A DNA stretch of 64,000 nucleotides from Brugia malayi (lineage: Eukaryota > Nematoda > Chromadorea > Rhabditida > Onchocercidae), in assembly GCF_000002995.4 (NCBI RefSeq), contig NW_025062475.1, positions 13,238,687 to 13,302,686 on the forward strand, read 5' to 3'. Made by a program: the position numbers and the translations under genes. The notes below the pieces were generated by a model. That model was not told where the DNA came from, ran no database searches, and saw nothing but the letters and a program-made list of their open reading frames with translations. Of this stretch, positions 23,753 through 35,894 are shown piece by piece; the stretch's first letter is position 1, and each line of letters begins with the position of its first letter.

Positions 23753-26087
23753 TTCAAATTAGCTCCATGAACGTGATATATGCGTTCTCATTCATTTATT
23801 CTTCCAAAAGCAAAAACTCAAAAAAGAAAATTTTCACTTAAAAATAAATGTGCAAATATGCAAAAATTTGATTCACGTAAAAAGCAAATCTAAAAAGTAA
23901 ACCTTTCATTTCCATACTTTACTTACTTTTTACTATTTATCACTTTTCACGTTATATATCTCAGAATATCACATTCAATTTCCATTATAAAACGAATTAT
24001 TTCATTTATATTTTTGATATATACTGATCAAATTTATCCAAAAAAAAAATTAGTCAAATACAGAAATTCCAACTAATCTTATTCAAATTTTAATTTTTAA
24101 AATACAAATTTCCAACAAAAGCAAAAAATTTTTTTTTAATTCTTGAAAATAATTTTTCTAGAATGTCTCCAATTCTACAATGGAACAATGTTTACAGTGG
24201 AGAATGAGAAAATAAATGATCAATGGATATAAATGAATTCTTGCCCATATCTCCATTCTACCCGCAATCAATAATTCCGCACAGTTCAGGAACACACCCA
24301 TCGGGAAGAACCAAATGAATGGGTAAATCTTCCAAGCTTACGTGTTACCTTAACCTCAGGCAATTTCTTTGCGCTAATTTAAACTTAGAGAAAAGTACAA
24401 TGGACAAAATGCGCATTATCATCGACCAATGAACGATTGAAAGAGTATGAATGAGTGCATGAAATAATGAAATACATTGCACTACTAACATACAAACATA
24501 CACGAAGACGACATATGCGCACATTAATGTATGTCAATTTGAGAAAGGATAACGACATATGCGCATACTGATATATGTCGATTTGAGCAAGGATAACGAC
24601 ATATGCGCATACTGATATATGTCGATTTGAGCAAGGATAACGACATATGCGCATACTGATATATGTCGATTTGAGCAAGGATAACGACATATGCGCATAC
24701 TGATATATGTCGATTTGAGCAAGGATAACGACATATGCGCACATTGATGTATCTGAATTTGAGCAATGATGTGGTTAAATTATTATGACAATATTTATGC
24801 ATGAGGACAAGTTGTGATGTAGAGTTGGGAGCATTGGTAGGAAAGAATAGCCTGGAAAATTCATTTTTGAAACTTCCGTTATACAACTCTTTAAAAGACT
24901 CTCGACTCTCGACTTCTCTTAAATTATCCTGTGAAAAAAAAAGGGGAAAACCTTCGACTTCTCTCATATCACGCGGTCTTAACTAGTTATCAGTAATAGA
25001 AATTACAATTGAAGGTAAAAGAATTGTTATTCACTACTATTATAATCCGATAATGCTAGATCAAATATTAATTATTCAAATAATTGACATTTTTATCTAA
25101 TCCATTTTAGAATTATCATTCTATGATATCTTTTTTTGGGTTAGATGAATGAAACTGACAGGTTTTAGTTGTTGAAAAAAAAAAAAAAAAATTGGTACGA
25201 TTTGGAAATAAATTTTAAGTCCATAAGACTAACGATTGTTTTATTAGAATTAGACAAATATTTCAATTTTATATCACAAGTAAGAAATTAATTTATCCAA
25301 TATTTATCTTCTAATTGTAGATTATCCAATATTTATCTTCCAATTGTAGATTATTTGCGTGGTTTAAAATGTTATAATTTGTTAACAAAAGAATAACTAT
25401 TGAAAATTGCTTCCAATTAATTGTTGAAATTTAATTGTTTACAAAGTTGTTAGCTTTTTTATTTAACTAATCTCTCTTTCCACTCATTGTAAGTTACATT
25501 TGGTAGGTAATTTACAAGATTATCAGCTTTTTTATTCAGTTGACCTCCTTTATTGCTTGTCAACTTATTACTTATTGTAAGAGAATACTTATTACACAGG
25601 GATTTACTTACACCATTGTTCGGGTAGTTTTTCAGTATTAACAAATTCCAATTCGATTTAATATAGATTAATATTAAGTACAACTTACAAAACGTTGCGG
25701 AATTATTACAACATTATCGTTATAGACTAGTACTTAATTAATGTTAAATAATATTGATTGACAAATTAGGGAACAAAATTTCCTAATTTGTGTAACATTT
25801 TTTTTTTTTTTAATTTATGGTGACAGAATCTCTCACTTTTTTAAAATTTATGACAGCAGTTCCCTCATTTATAAACATATTCATCTGATTAACTTCAAAT
25901 AACAATCAAAAAAAAAACTTCCCCAACAATAAATCTTTAAAAATTCTCGCAAAATTTAATTATTTGAATTATAAATTTGTAATATTGATAGTAGTTCGGA
26001 GTATGAAACTTCAAATATTTTCAATCAAATTTATCATTTTTAAATTACAGTGAATTTCGACAAGTATTCTTCTACATCACAAAACAA
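23753..26087. other. Intergenic region with a 44-bp minisatellite
   Basis: Upstream flank of the calcipressin gene and 3' flank of the first minicollagen. It contains the six-copy minisatellite at 24510-24773, a 29-bp direct duplication near 25293-25350 and a patch of more balanced base composition at about 24240-24400. I see no convincing gene. Confidence 0.6.
24510..24773. repeat. Minisatellite, six copies of a 44-bp unit
   Basis: Units begin at 24510, 24554, 24598, 24642, 24686 and 24730. The middle four are essentially identical and the outer two have diverged. Each unit carries an internal inverted repeat, GACATATG...ATATATGTC, around GCGC. Because 44 is not a multiple of 3, a frame crossing the array reads the unit in all three phases, which explains the long open frames here without any coding. 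Confidence 0.95.
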
Positions 26088-27024
26088 TCAAATCAAATTT
26101 TTACAGCATACATGAATTGATATATCAGTTATCATTCGTAAGAGTTGCAACACTTCTTCGTATTTTGTATTCGACATGAATCCAGCAGGACATTTACCCA
26201 CTAGTACCAAGCATGTATCATCATCATCCGGTATCACTGAAAACCGGTTTATACTTCAAGATTTGCATACAAGAATATATCAGGAATGTATCAGGTATTA
26301 TGCAACATAACAGGATTACGAAGTAAAGTAGAATTATTTATGCTTTTTCTGGATGATACCTGGTGGTCCTTGCTGTCCTACTGGTCCTGGTGGTCCTTGT
26401 GGTCCTGATGGTCCTTCTGGTCCTGGTGCACCTTGTGGTCCTGCAGCTCCTGGTGCTCCTCTTGGTCCTGCTTTGCATTTACAATTGGTTTTTCCTTATA
26501 AAAAAAGAAAAAAAAAAATCAAACATTTAATTTATTATTCATGGTAAAAATGTATATGAAACTGTATGAAAATATATTTCAAAATTATCATAACTGTAAG
26601 ATTTTAATTGTCATCTAGTATTACTTATACGTATACTTCTATCTTTACCTTGATTCTGATATACAATTTCATCTTGCATACTTTGCTTTTCCAGCAATTT
26701 ATCCAAACGCTGCAATGAATTCATTTCAAATAACTTTGCAAAAAATCAAACAATAAAAGACAAACACTTAAAAGATAAAAGATTAACTATATCTCTTCCA
26801 AGAATAATACCTTACCTGATCTGACTTTTACCTGATTCAACACTTTCCATTTTTAGGGAAATATCTTTCTTCTCTCTCGAAAATTACTAATATTGCCTTT
26901 TTTATTATCACTACTTATTATTACTACAAATTAATAGTAAAGTAACAATAATAGCGATAATGATAATAATAATATTATTAATAATAATAATATTAATAAT
27001 AATAACAATAATAATAATAATAAC

Positions 27025-27065
<41 letters not shown>

Positions 27066-27322
27066 CAATAACAATGATGGTAATAATAATAATAGTAATA
27101 ATAATGATAATAATATTCCATTATTATTATTACTATTATTATTTTGATAATGTTCATTAATACTACAATACTGCATACTCTTTGCAAATTATTGATGATA
27201 GTACTTTGCATATTGACTTGTTTAACTATATTATTATACTCCATGGATGTATCCAACTCCATTACCACTTCTTTCACCAAATATACAATTCCATAGATTA
27301 TAACAAATATTTTCGAATTCAT
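26088..27322 (-). CDS. Short secreted minicollagen (paralogue B)
   Basis: Four exons on the minus strand: 27179-27322, 26649-26709, 26360-26494, 26088-26236, giving 162 residues. The N-terminus [16 protein letters not shown] is hydrophobic, a signal peptide or signal anchor. A short helical, probably coiled-coil region follows (exons 1-2), then the cysteine pair NCKC, twelve uninterrupted Gly-X-Y triplets beginning GPRGAPG and ending GPPG, and a cysteine-containing end. The end reads [17 protein letters not shown] and finishes HVCCKNLI. This is not the cuticle collagen layout: there is no furin-type HOM-A box, and the triple helix is very short. The end domain matches the neighbouring gene in cysteine spacing. 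Intron 1 carries a large AAT microsatellite. Family symbol not assigned; an extracellular-matrix role is inferred. Confidence 0.82.
26935..27150. repeat. (AAT/TAA)n microsatellite inside minicollagen B intron 1
   Basis: About 200 bases of AAT repeats with AAC, AAG and ATG interruptions. On both strands it yields long artefactual open frames rich in Leu, Ile or Tyr, which are not genes. Confidence 0.95.
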
Positions 27323-28942
27323 TTTTTCTAAAATACAAAAAAAGCACCCAACTTATTCAGTTAAGTAATAATTTTTTACAAACATTTCATCCACGCATAA
27401 ATTAAACTATTAATTTGTATGTGATCCATCACACATTCATTACGTAATGTTATTTCATTTTAATTTCGATAAATTTTAAACTGCTTGAAATGCATGCATT
27501 GATTTTATTGTTTGATTTTACAGGCAAGAAATTTTATTTTTGAATTAAACTAATAAAACATTAAACGATAGTTCTGCAATTTTTCGGAAAAAATCCTAAT
27601 TGATTTTCTCAGCTAACATTTCAATTATTAATTTATGAATTATGTTTAGTTTTTTTTTTTTTCTTTTTAATAGAAATCTAAAAATTCTCGTAATAAATAA
27701 AATTTCCATTTGATATTTTTATATTTTTATAAATATCTGAAATACTACATCTCTACTGATGTATATTTGTTTCTTAATTGTATATTTGAATAGATAACAA
27801 TTTGATATCAATAAGATATTATTAAACTTACACAATCTAAAAATTAGCTATAATTTTATTACATTGAAACAAGTTTTGAAAAAAAAAAAATACTATGAAG
27901 TTTATAAGAATTGCGAATTCCTTCACTACTTGGATAAATAAGATAGATTAAAATAAATGGATAAGAATAAAACGCAATCAGCAAACACCTGTTTGAAGGA
28001 TTGTTTTGTTATTTAGTTTTTACTCTTTAAATCTTCTGCTCACATTATTCATCCTATCTCTATCTCCTCCATAAGTCTTTACTTTTAAAAAATTTTAGAA
28101 GAAAATTTCAAAAAAAAAAAAAACTGTTACAAAAAAAAAAATTAAAAATTGAAGTTCCAAATTAATATACTAATAAACTATTTATCAGTTGTTTAATCAA
28201 CCTTTCTTAAGCATTTTAATATCTATTTATTTACTTCTTTTTTTTTTTTATTCTAATTCATGATATTACTTTGAAATACTTTTTGCTAAATAATTAATTG
28301 AAAATACAACTAAAATAAAAAAATTAAATACAAATCATAAAACATATTTGATATTTCAGTTCTAATTTTTCAACAGATTTTTGGATGCAAAAATTACTAA
28401 CTGTTTAAGATTAATTAATGTTAATAAAGAAATTTTTATGAAATTTAAAGGATAGCTAATGCTATTTGATATTTAAATAAACTTTAAATGCAATATACAA
28501 AGTTGCAGCTGCAATAATTCTGCTTTCATTTGTGCTAAAAAAATTGGATGTCTTTTGCAGCAAAAATAATTAAAATTTTAACATTGTATTTTTTTAAAGA
28601 GAAATTCTTATGATTGACATATGAAAAAGATAATTAATTGACAGATATGATATGATATGATAATGCCTAAAAAAATGAGACATGCATATGACATAAAGAT
28701 GGAATCATTTTTGACATTTAACATGCATTATCAGTTGTCGAGAAAAAAATGTCACACACAAGTAGAATAATTTTATAAATTTAAAAGGTAGAAAAAGTAG
28801 AAAAAAATAACTATATAAATTAAACAAAAACAAAATCACATACAAGTAAAATAACTTTATAAATTTTTGAAAAGAGAGCAAGAATTAGTTGAGCATTTTT
28901 TAATGATCAATTAGATTTGAATTATTTTAAAAGTAAAATAAT
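27323..28942. other. Spacer between the two minicollagen genes
   Basis: About 1.6 kb of AT-rich DNA that must hold the promoter of minicollagen B and the 3' UTR of minicollagen A. No reading frame or RNA gene seen. Confidence 0.6.
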
Positions 28943-31502
28943 TTATTTGCAACATGCATGTACCTTAAGTTCATGCCATATCACCTGTTTTCCTTTGTGC
29001 ATCACTAATGAATAATCACCAAAATGATAAGTTTCAAGAATTCGATCATATGTTGTCACCTCGGTAAACGATGGTGGACAGGTACCAAGTGATAGAATGC
29101 AATAACCTCGATCGTCAACTAGCCAACCTGTAAATTTTTCTATATTAAAATAAAAATTGAAAGAGCGAAAACACGAATAAATGCATTTCTCAAATATCAT
29201 TCTAAATTATTCGGAAGAAATTAAACACAAAAATTCTGTAATAATTATTATATTTAATGTTTTAATTAAATAAAAAAAATGCATCAAATAAATGTGAAAT
29301 TGTAGATAATATATTATTCATTGCAATTAAAATTAAAATTATATTTATTTGAAGATTAATTTATGTTTCTAAATTTTTTCTCTAATGCCAAAATATGAGT
29401 ACAAAAATACTAATATTTGTTTAGAAATGTTTTAATTAATGAGGAAATTTTTAGAACGATTAAAATTTAAATTTAAATAAACTTTAAATGCAATATAAAA
29501 AGTTTTAATTTTATCTTCCTAGCGGATGATATTATAAAAGAATTACTCAACTGGCAAACCAGGAAGACCATCTTGTCCTGAGTTTCCTTTCGCACCAGGA
29601 TATCCTTGCATACCAATATCACCTTTTTGTCCAGGTAATCCTCGTAAACCTAGCGGTCCAATTGGTCCAGAAGGACCTGAAATCTCTTTTAATTACAAAC
29701 TTTTTCTCAGACTCATTATTTTTTAAATCAAAATTTCTTAAATTAAATCTATACATATAAAATGTTCAGCTAAAAATTCAAATTAACAACAAATCATTGC
29801 AAATGTTTGTTTACTACTTTAAGGATACTTTCCTAAAACGTAAATTTTTCAGCTTTCTCAAATTACATTTTTATACCTTGTAAGCCCGGCAATCCGGATA
29901 GTCCAGGTTCACCAATTCGTCCCGGTTGTCCGGGTAAACCATTCAATCCTGATTTTCCTTTTGCTCCTGGCAATCCAGTCAATCCTTAAATATATTTGAA
30001 ACCAAATATCAAATTTGTGTTTTTAATAGATCATTTTTCATTTAACTTTAAATCAATCTCTCAAAGTGATTATTTGCGGAAGTAAAATCTTAATAGATTT
30101 TTTTTAAATTTCCTTAAAAAACAATTTTGTTTACAAAGTCTTTCTTTTCCTTAATAAATATATATTCGACCTGTTTTTTTTTCGGTTAGAAGTAAAAATA
30201 CGAGTTATTACTTCTTTTATTCTCTTTAAAAAACATAGGTACCAAATAGTTTTTTTTTTACCTGGTTTTCCTTGAATTCCTGGATTTCCTTGTTCACCTT
30301 TTGAGCCAGGAATACCATCATGACCAACTAGTCCTGGTAATCCTTCCATACCTTTTGTACCAGGTTTTCCTGCTATACCTGGTAAACCAGGATTACCTTT
30401 CAATCCAAGACTACCCTAAAGTTATTGAAGTAATCGATTTGTTCACTTAACTAGTAAAGCTTTTTTTTTTTTTTTTTTTTTTTGCTGCTAAATCTTATTT
30501 AAAAAGTTCAAATTTATTCTTCTTATTTCCTTCTCTCAGAAAGAAAAAAAAATTAATTTTAAACCACAAAAAAAAAAAAAAAAAAAAAAAAAAAAACAAC
30601 AAAAAAAGATAAAAATAAGATATTGTTATTTGACTTCAAAAAATTGCACTTATACCAAATTGAAACTGAAACAGCACATAATCATTTCTAAATGAAATAG
30701 ACATGAGAATTTAATTAATAGATAAGATAATAATACTTACCTGTAAACCTTTCTCACCTTTGTTTCCCTGTTTACCTGTTTCACCTTTTTCTACCTTTCT
30801 GCCAATCATTTCAATTGCTTTCTTTATGTTCATTTGTTGTTCATCTAAATAATTTCTTCTTTCTTTCTTTCTTTTTTTTTTTTCTTTTTAAATCACATTC
30901 ATCTCATTTTATCTATGAAATTTTTTTGTTAAATATAAAACTATAGCATTCATACCTGATAATCTTTCTTGAAGCTTTGAAATTTTCAATTGCATATCAT
31001 TTGTTATTGTCAACAAATGCTCTAATCGCTTATATAAATGATGCATGTACTAAATAAATATATAAGTTTAATTAATTAATTCAATAATTTACAAAAAAAA
31101 AAAAAAAAAAAAAAGGACATTGTTATAATATTGTATAATTACATCTGCAATAATTTTGCTATAATTATTACTATTTTTAAATTACTATTAATTGTGATAT
31201 GATTTCATATGATAAATTATTATCTTTGTTGATCTCTTCTTAATTATACTAATTTAATCAAAAAGATAAATCACTGTTATCATTATCATCGATATCAATT
31301 CATCATTAAATTAGTAATTGATAGTGATATAAAAAATGTAAGAAATAGTAAAGATTTAATTTATAAATGTTTGACAAACCTGTTGTAATGTTACCAATTC
31401 TTTGTCTAAGTTATTTCTTTCATTTTCTGGCATTTGCTGATAATTCGGCGTTATAGATAACACTGATAAGCTTAATTGCTGTAGGAAAAAATACCATAAC
31501 AT
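28943..31502 (-). CDS. Secreted minicollagen (paralogue A)
   Basis: Seven exons on the minus strand: 31380-31502, 30956-31049, 30741-30844, 30262-30415, 29877-29984, 29560-29676, 28943-29127, giving 294 residues. The ATG follows a TTTTTTCCTACAACAG acceptor by one base, a good spliced-leader site. The order is a hydrophobic N-terminus ([17 protein letters not shown]), a helical coiled-coil-like region (exons 1-3), about 47 uninterrupted Gly-X-Y triplets across exons 3-6, and a 60-residue end with [15 protein letters not shown] ... HACCK. The first Gly-X-Y blocks are charged ([13 protein letters not shown]), the last are proline-rich. Introns 4-6 each split a Gly codon after its first base, typical of collagen genes. 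It lacks cuticle-collagen cysteine boxes and the C4 (type IV) or fibrillar COLF1 ends. Function inferred as extracellular matrix. Confidence 0.85.
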
Positions 31503-33475
31503 TCTGTTGTAGGAAAAAAAAAATTTTTTCAAATTTTTTTTACTATATGATTCAGAAGAAAAAAAAAAAAAAAAACAAACAAACACTAATATTTATCAAT
31601 TAGTGATATTTATGCTTTTATAGACTTTAATTTAAAATCAAAAAATGTAAATGTAATGATTACTGCCAATTACTATGGTAGTTGTCGGCTCTTATGATCT
31701 TTTCAAATACAAATAAATAAAAAAGCTTATTTGATCTAATTATCTTCTCCTGTTCATATTACTTTTATGATTTCATGAGAGGAATTGACAGTTAATGTAA
31801 AATTGAATTTTGATTCAGAAATCTCTCTATCATTCAGTTTTCACATACAATTTAAATAATTGTAGTACGAATGTAAATATGAAAATAATAAATAAAATAA
31901 ATAAATCTTACTTTTTTAGCAAAAAATAAAATTGTAGTATTCACTTTAGAAAATTTTAACTTATGATTTTTATTTCCTTTCTTTTTTTTTTAAAAAAAAT
32001 ACTAAATTACAAAGTAAAGTGAAAATAACAGAAATCCGATTCGTTAGAACAAATTTTGCAAAATTTATTGAATGGAAATTGCTTTTGAAGTTAATTGCTG
32101 TGAAAAATTTGCCTAACTTATGCTATCCATCATTTGATGCATCACATCATTTATGATATTATTTTAAATTTATAACTTTAATACTTTCAATTCTATTTAC
32201 TCTCTCTTAATCAGAATATTTTCCTCTTCCTTTCTCCGCTGAAGCAGCGCAAATGGTTTGCAAAATAAAAAAAAAAAAAATTTGATAATCTAATCAGTAT
32301 TGAAATAATTGTTACATTATTTATTACAGTTGTTTACACAATTAAGCATCAAATCTTATATGAATTTGGTTTAATGATATTTTATCTAATTCAAAAGCTA
32401 CAAATCATTGTTAACAAACGGAATCAGAGATAATTAGCTATATAAAATACTGCAAATCATCCTTTTTAATTTTTAAAAAAAAAATCCTCTAAATTTTTTC
32501 ATGCATTTTTTATTTCAAGAATCTCTGGATAAGACAAAAAAAAAAAAAAATCCAAGCATTTGTAAAATATTGAAATTACTTAAAATAACATCAATTTAGC
32601 ATTTTTAACACCAACTGGATGTGACATACTTTTCCCACTTCAAACTTTAATTTAAAATTTCAAATTCCAATTGACAGTATAAAAAACTTTATGGTTGAAT
32701 TTTTAAGATATCATATAAGCCTCATTTGGCATTAGTCATTTGATTGCATGCTTTTATAGAATATAAAATACAAAGCAGAAATTGATTATGCTTCACTGAT
32801 AATGAAATTAATAGAATCTATTAGTGGTTACTTATTGCTTAAAATATTAATTGAAAAGTTTTGCGATTTTTAAAATAACATCTAAAATTAACACAAAATT
32901 TAATGTATATTAGCTTAAAAAAAATATAGAACACTGTGCTTTCATGGTAAGATAAATGACACATGCAATATTTTCTCTATAATTGAAATTTTCAATAAAA
33001 GTTTTATTAAATTCTAGACATTATAAAAGATGAAGGAAGGTATAGTCACAAAGAAGTTCAAATACAAATAAACCATGAAATATATTTAATTTCACTTTTC
33101 AACTAGCATATTAAGAACATTACTATTATCTTCTGATGTCATTTTCATTAAAAATTTGCTTTCTATCAATATTTAAACCGTAAATTTTTATGAATATATG
33201 GAACAAAATTGTGAAAGTAATCAAATCTTCCATTAAAATGGGCAAAGTTTTGATTTAGAAATAGGAAAACAGTCAGGATAAATAATGACTTCAGATAATA
33301 TGAAAACATTTAACAAATTTTGTACAATTTTATGAAAAACAATCACAACAGAATCGTAAATTGTTTAAAACAAAACAGTTAACAATTAATTACATGAAAT
33401 TAAAGATAAAAAAACTCTTCAAATTTTTGAATTACTAATGTTTGTTGAATAACTCGTTCAAAGTAATGCAATGTT
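31503..33475. other. Intergenic AT-rich DNA, nothing recognised
   Basis: Promoter side of minicollagen A and 3' side of the next minus-strand gene. Only homopolymer runs and unremarkable AT-rich sequence seen. Confidence 0.6.
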
Positions 33476-35447
33476 TTAGGTTATCTGTCTAGAGTTTTCG
33501 ATTATACCACGCAATTTCATCCATACTCCTTCACAGCAATGAAATAGAAATTGATTTTTTAACGCTTTTGCAATGCTATATTGTCGGCTGAAAATAATTT
33601 AATTCTATTTCAAAAAATCTTTTCAAAATCGCAAAATGAAAATGATAGAACTGAGGCATTTAAAATATGCAAATTTAAAAGAAAAAAAAAAAAAAGGAGA
33701 CACTTAAAACATGCAAAATATGTGCCCTAAAAATCTGAAAAGGTATAAATTAGAAAAGAAGAATAAATAATAATATTTTCAATAAACAAATTAAAAGCAA
33801 ATTGATTGACATTGAGGAATAATAAATGACAACATTTAGTGCAAAATGAAGTAATCAAGATGAGACGTATTAATCAGATAGATTAATCTCAACATAAACG
33901 CAAAGTAACTAAACCAATATATCACTTATCGGATTAATGAAGAGATCTAATCTTTCAATACTTAACTTTATTGCATGTCTCAAATGTCTAATTGCTTCAT
34001 TTAATAATGCTTAAGCAATTCGTAATCCTCTATGAATAATTAATTAAAAATAAGATTACCGAATAATTTTCGCAGCTGCACGATATTTTTTTGTTTGCAT
34101 TAAACTGATCGAAATATATAATTTACAGCGTGAAATTAGAACCGGATCACCAATACTAATAGCAAGTTGTAGTTGATTGTAGGAAATAAGTTCTGCTTTT
34201 TTAGCCTATAAAAACTAGATGCAAAGTAGCAATTTCTAGAAAAAAATAAAAAAATAAATTAATAAAACATTTTATTCCTAAATTATTTGCAAAAAGAAAT
34301 AGTATAAACACTTTCGTTAAGGAAATTTCGTACTGCTTTAATTGTTTCGAAGATGAAGTAGAATTTTTCATTTATTGAGTTAAACAAATTCAAAAAGAAA
34401 GATTAACTTACGAAATGCTTATAATAATCACCCATAGCTGATACAGCACCACCAAAAGTAGACAAAATCCATAACGACTTCTCTAGCTCTAAACCTCTAA
34501 TACAAATTGAGCAAATTCTGTAGTTCCTAAAATAATGACAGTAAAGTGTCAAAAAATTCTTTTATCTCTGCGCCCATATTTCTAAGTCTTTTTTATGCAT
34601 TCATTTTGATACCTATTTTATACCAATTTTTCTATATCATATTTAAAGCATTTACTTATTCTTTCATATTAATAATTAATAAAAGAAACTGCCTTTTATC
34701 ACATTAAATGATCTCAATTTTATCCATGAAATTATTTAAAAGAAAAAAAAAAAAATGAACAAAAAAGCTAATCAAAAATCAAAATTATGCTTACCATTTA
34801 TAATCAATTTCACTAATCAATGGTTCATTGAAATGAATTAGCAAGTATACATTCTAAATAGAAATGATTAATTTATTATTCATTTATTAAGTTTTTTCTA
34901 GTGAAATTCAAAATGTAAAGCTAATTCTTACAGGAAATCACCTATTGAGAAGTACAAATCTGTCTAAAGTTATTTAGAAGACTCCCTGATAACATCAAAT
35001 TTTGTAATCACATATAGTTAAATTTACATTTAAAAAGAAAAAAAAAAACCTCACAATATCAGAGCAACATCTTTAACAACTAACTAATGATTATTAGATG
35101 ATAAAATCTCTGAAAGGAAAAAACATTATGAATTTGAAATAATGTATGAAAAAAAATGAAATGTATAATAATCTTAGTCATTTCTTATTGTACCACAATT
35201 TAGATTTAATAAATAGAAAACTTACCTTATCAACTGTAATATTGTAATTTCTCCTCAGAATATTCAATAAAGCTTGTTTTACATATTCAGTCTGAATTGC
35301 ATAAAGTAATGATGACAAAAAATAAGTTGATGTTTTCCATTTTAAAACAGATTTACTCCCTGGTAATTCATCATCCAATTTAGCATAGCAGATCTGCTCC
35401 GGCATACGTAAGTCAAGTAATAAAGTATTACCAATTTTAAACTTCAT
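33476..35447 (-). CDS. Conserved-looking helical protein of 217 residues
   Basis: Five exons on the minus strand: 35226-35447, 34795-34853, 34412-34526, 34060-34205, 33476-33587. All junctions keep frame. The N-terminal half contains LPGSKSVLKWKTSTYFLSSL, followed by a predicted helical repeat region with SLWILSTFGGAVSAMGDYY, AISIGDPVLISRCKLYISIS and KKYRAAAKIIRRQYSIAKAL. The spacing of small and aromatic residues resembles TPR-type helical hairpins. I recall no firm family name; it may belong to one of the conserved eukaryotic domains of unknown function of about this length. It is the last gene of a four-gene minus-strand cluster and begins 447 bases after the stop of the RPUSD3-like gene, so it may or may not be co-transcribed. 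Confidence 0.78.
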
Positions 35448-35894
35448 TGAACATACTTAGCTTAAAATTATAAAACTTATTTGGATAGAATAAAATTATC
35501 TGACTAACATGTTGAATAGTTAGTAAACTTCACAAAATTGCTGATCTTGTGAGTACTGTAAAATAATAATTGAAACTACTAGAAATTTGATAGTTTTTTT
35601 TCAGGAAGTTTCTTATCATTAAAACACATAATTTACATTTAAAAACTTTGCTCTCCAATAAAACCTTTAACCAGCAACAATTTGTAATTCCTGAATAAGG
35701 TCATAAAAATCAAAAAAAAGCTTAACCAAAACTAATAATAAAATCTAGAAAATACAGTTGAATTAATCCTCTTCAAAGATTTCATATTTTTCAATTTTTT
35801 TTTAATTTTGAAAAAAAAAAAACATGCACAATATGGAGTTCCATGTTATATGCTACAAATAGAAGAAGTATACAACATATATCGTTTATAAATT

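Noticed and set aside
24190..24400. Possible short minus-strand gene (about 47 codons) in a less AT-rich patch upstream of calcipressin
   Set aside because: No acceptor, donor or family resemblance; the base composition alone is not enough. It may instead be promoter sequence.
24385..24967. Long minus-strand reading frames (up to 147 codons) rich in CAYVVILAQIDIYQ-type repeats
   Set aside because: They are produced by the 44-bp minisatellite read through three phases; no splice sites, start context or similarity.
26353..26547. Plus-strand frame rich in Gly and Pro that looks collagen-like
   Set aside because: It is the antisense image of the true minus-strand Gly-X-Y exon; the minus strand has in-frame splice sites and continues into the other exons.
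26931..27322. Poly-Leu, poly-Ile and poly-Tyr frames
   Set aside because: Translation of the AAT microsatellite in the first intron of a minicollagen gene; only the first 48 codons of the frame starting at 27322 are coding.
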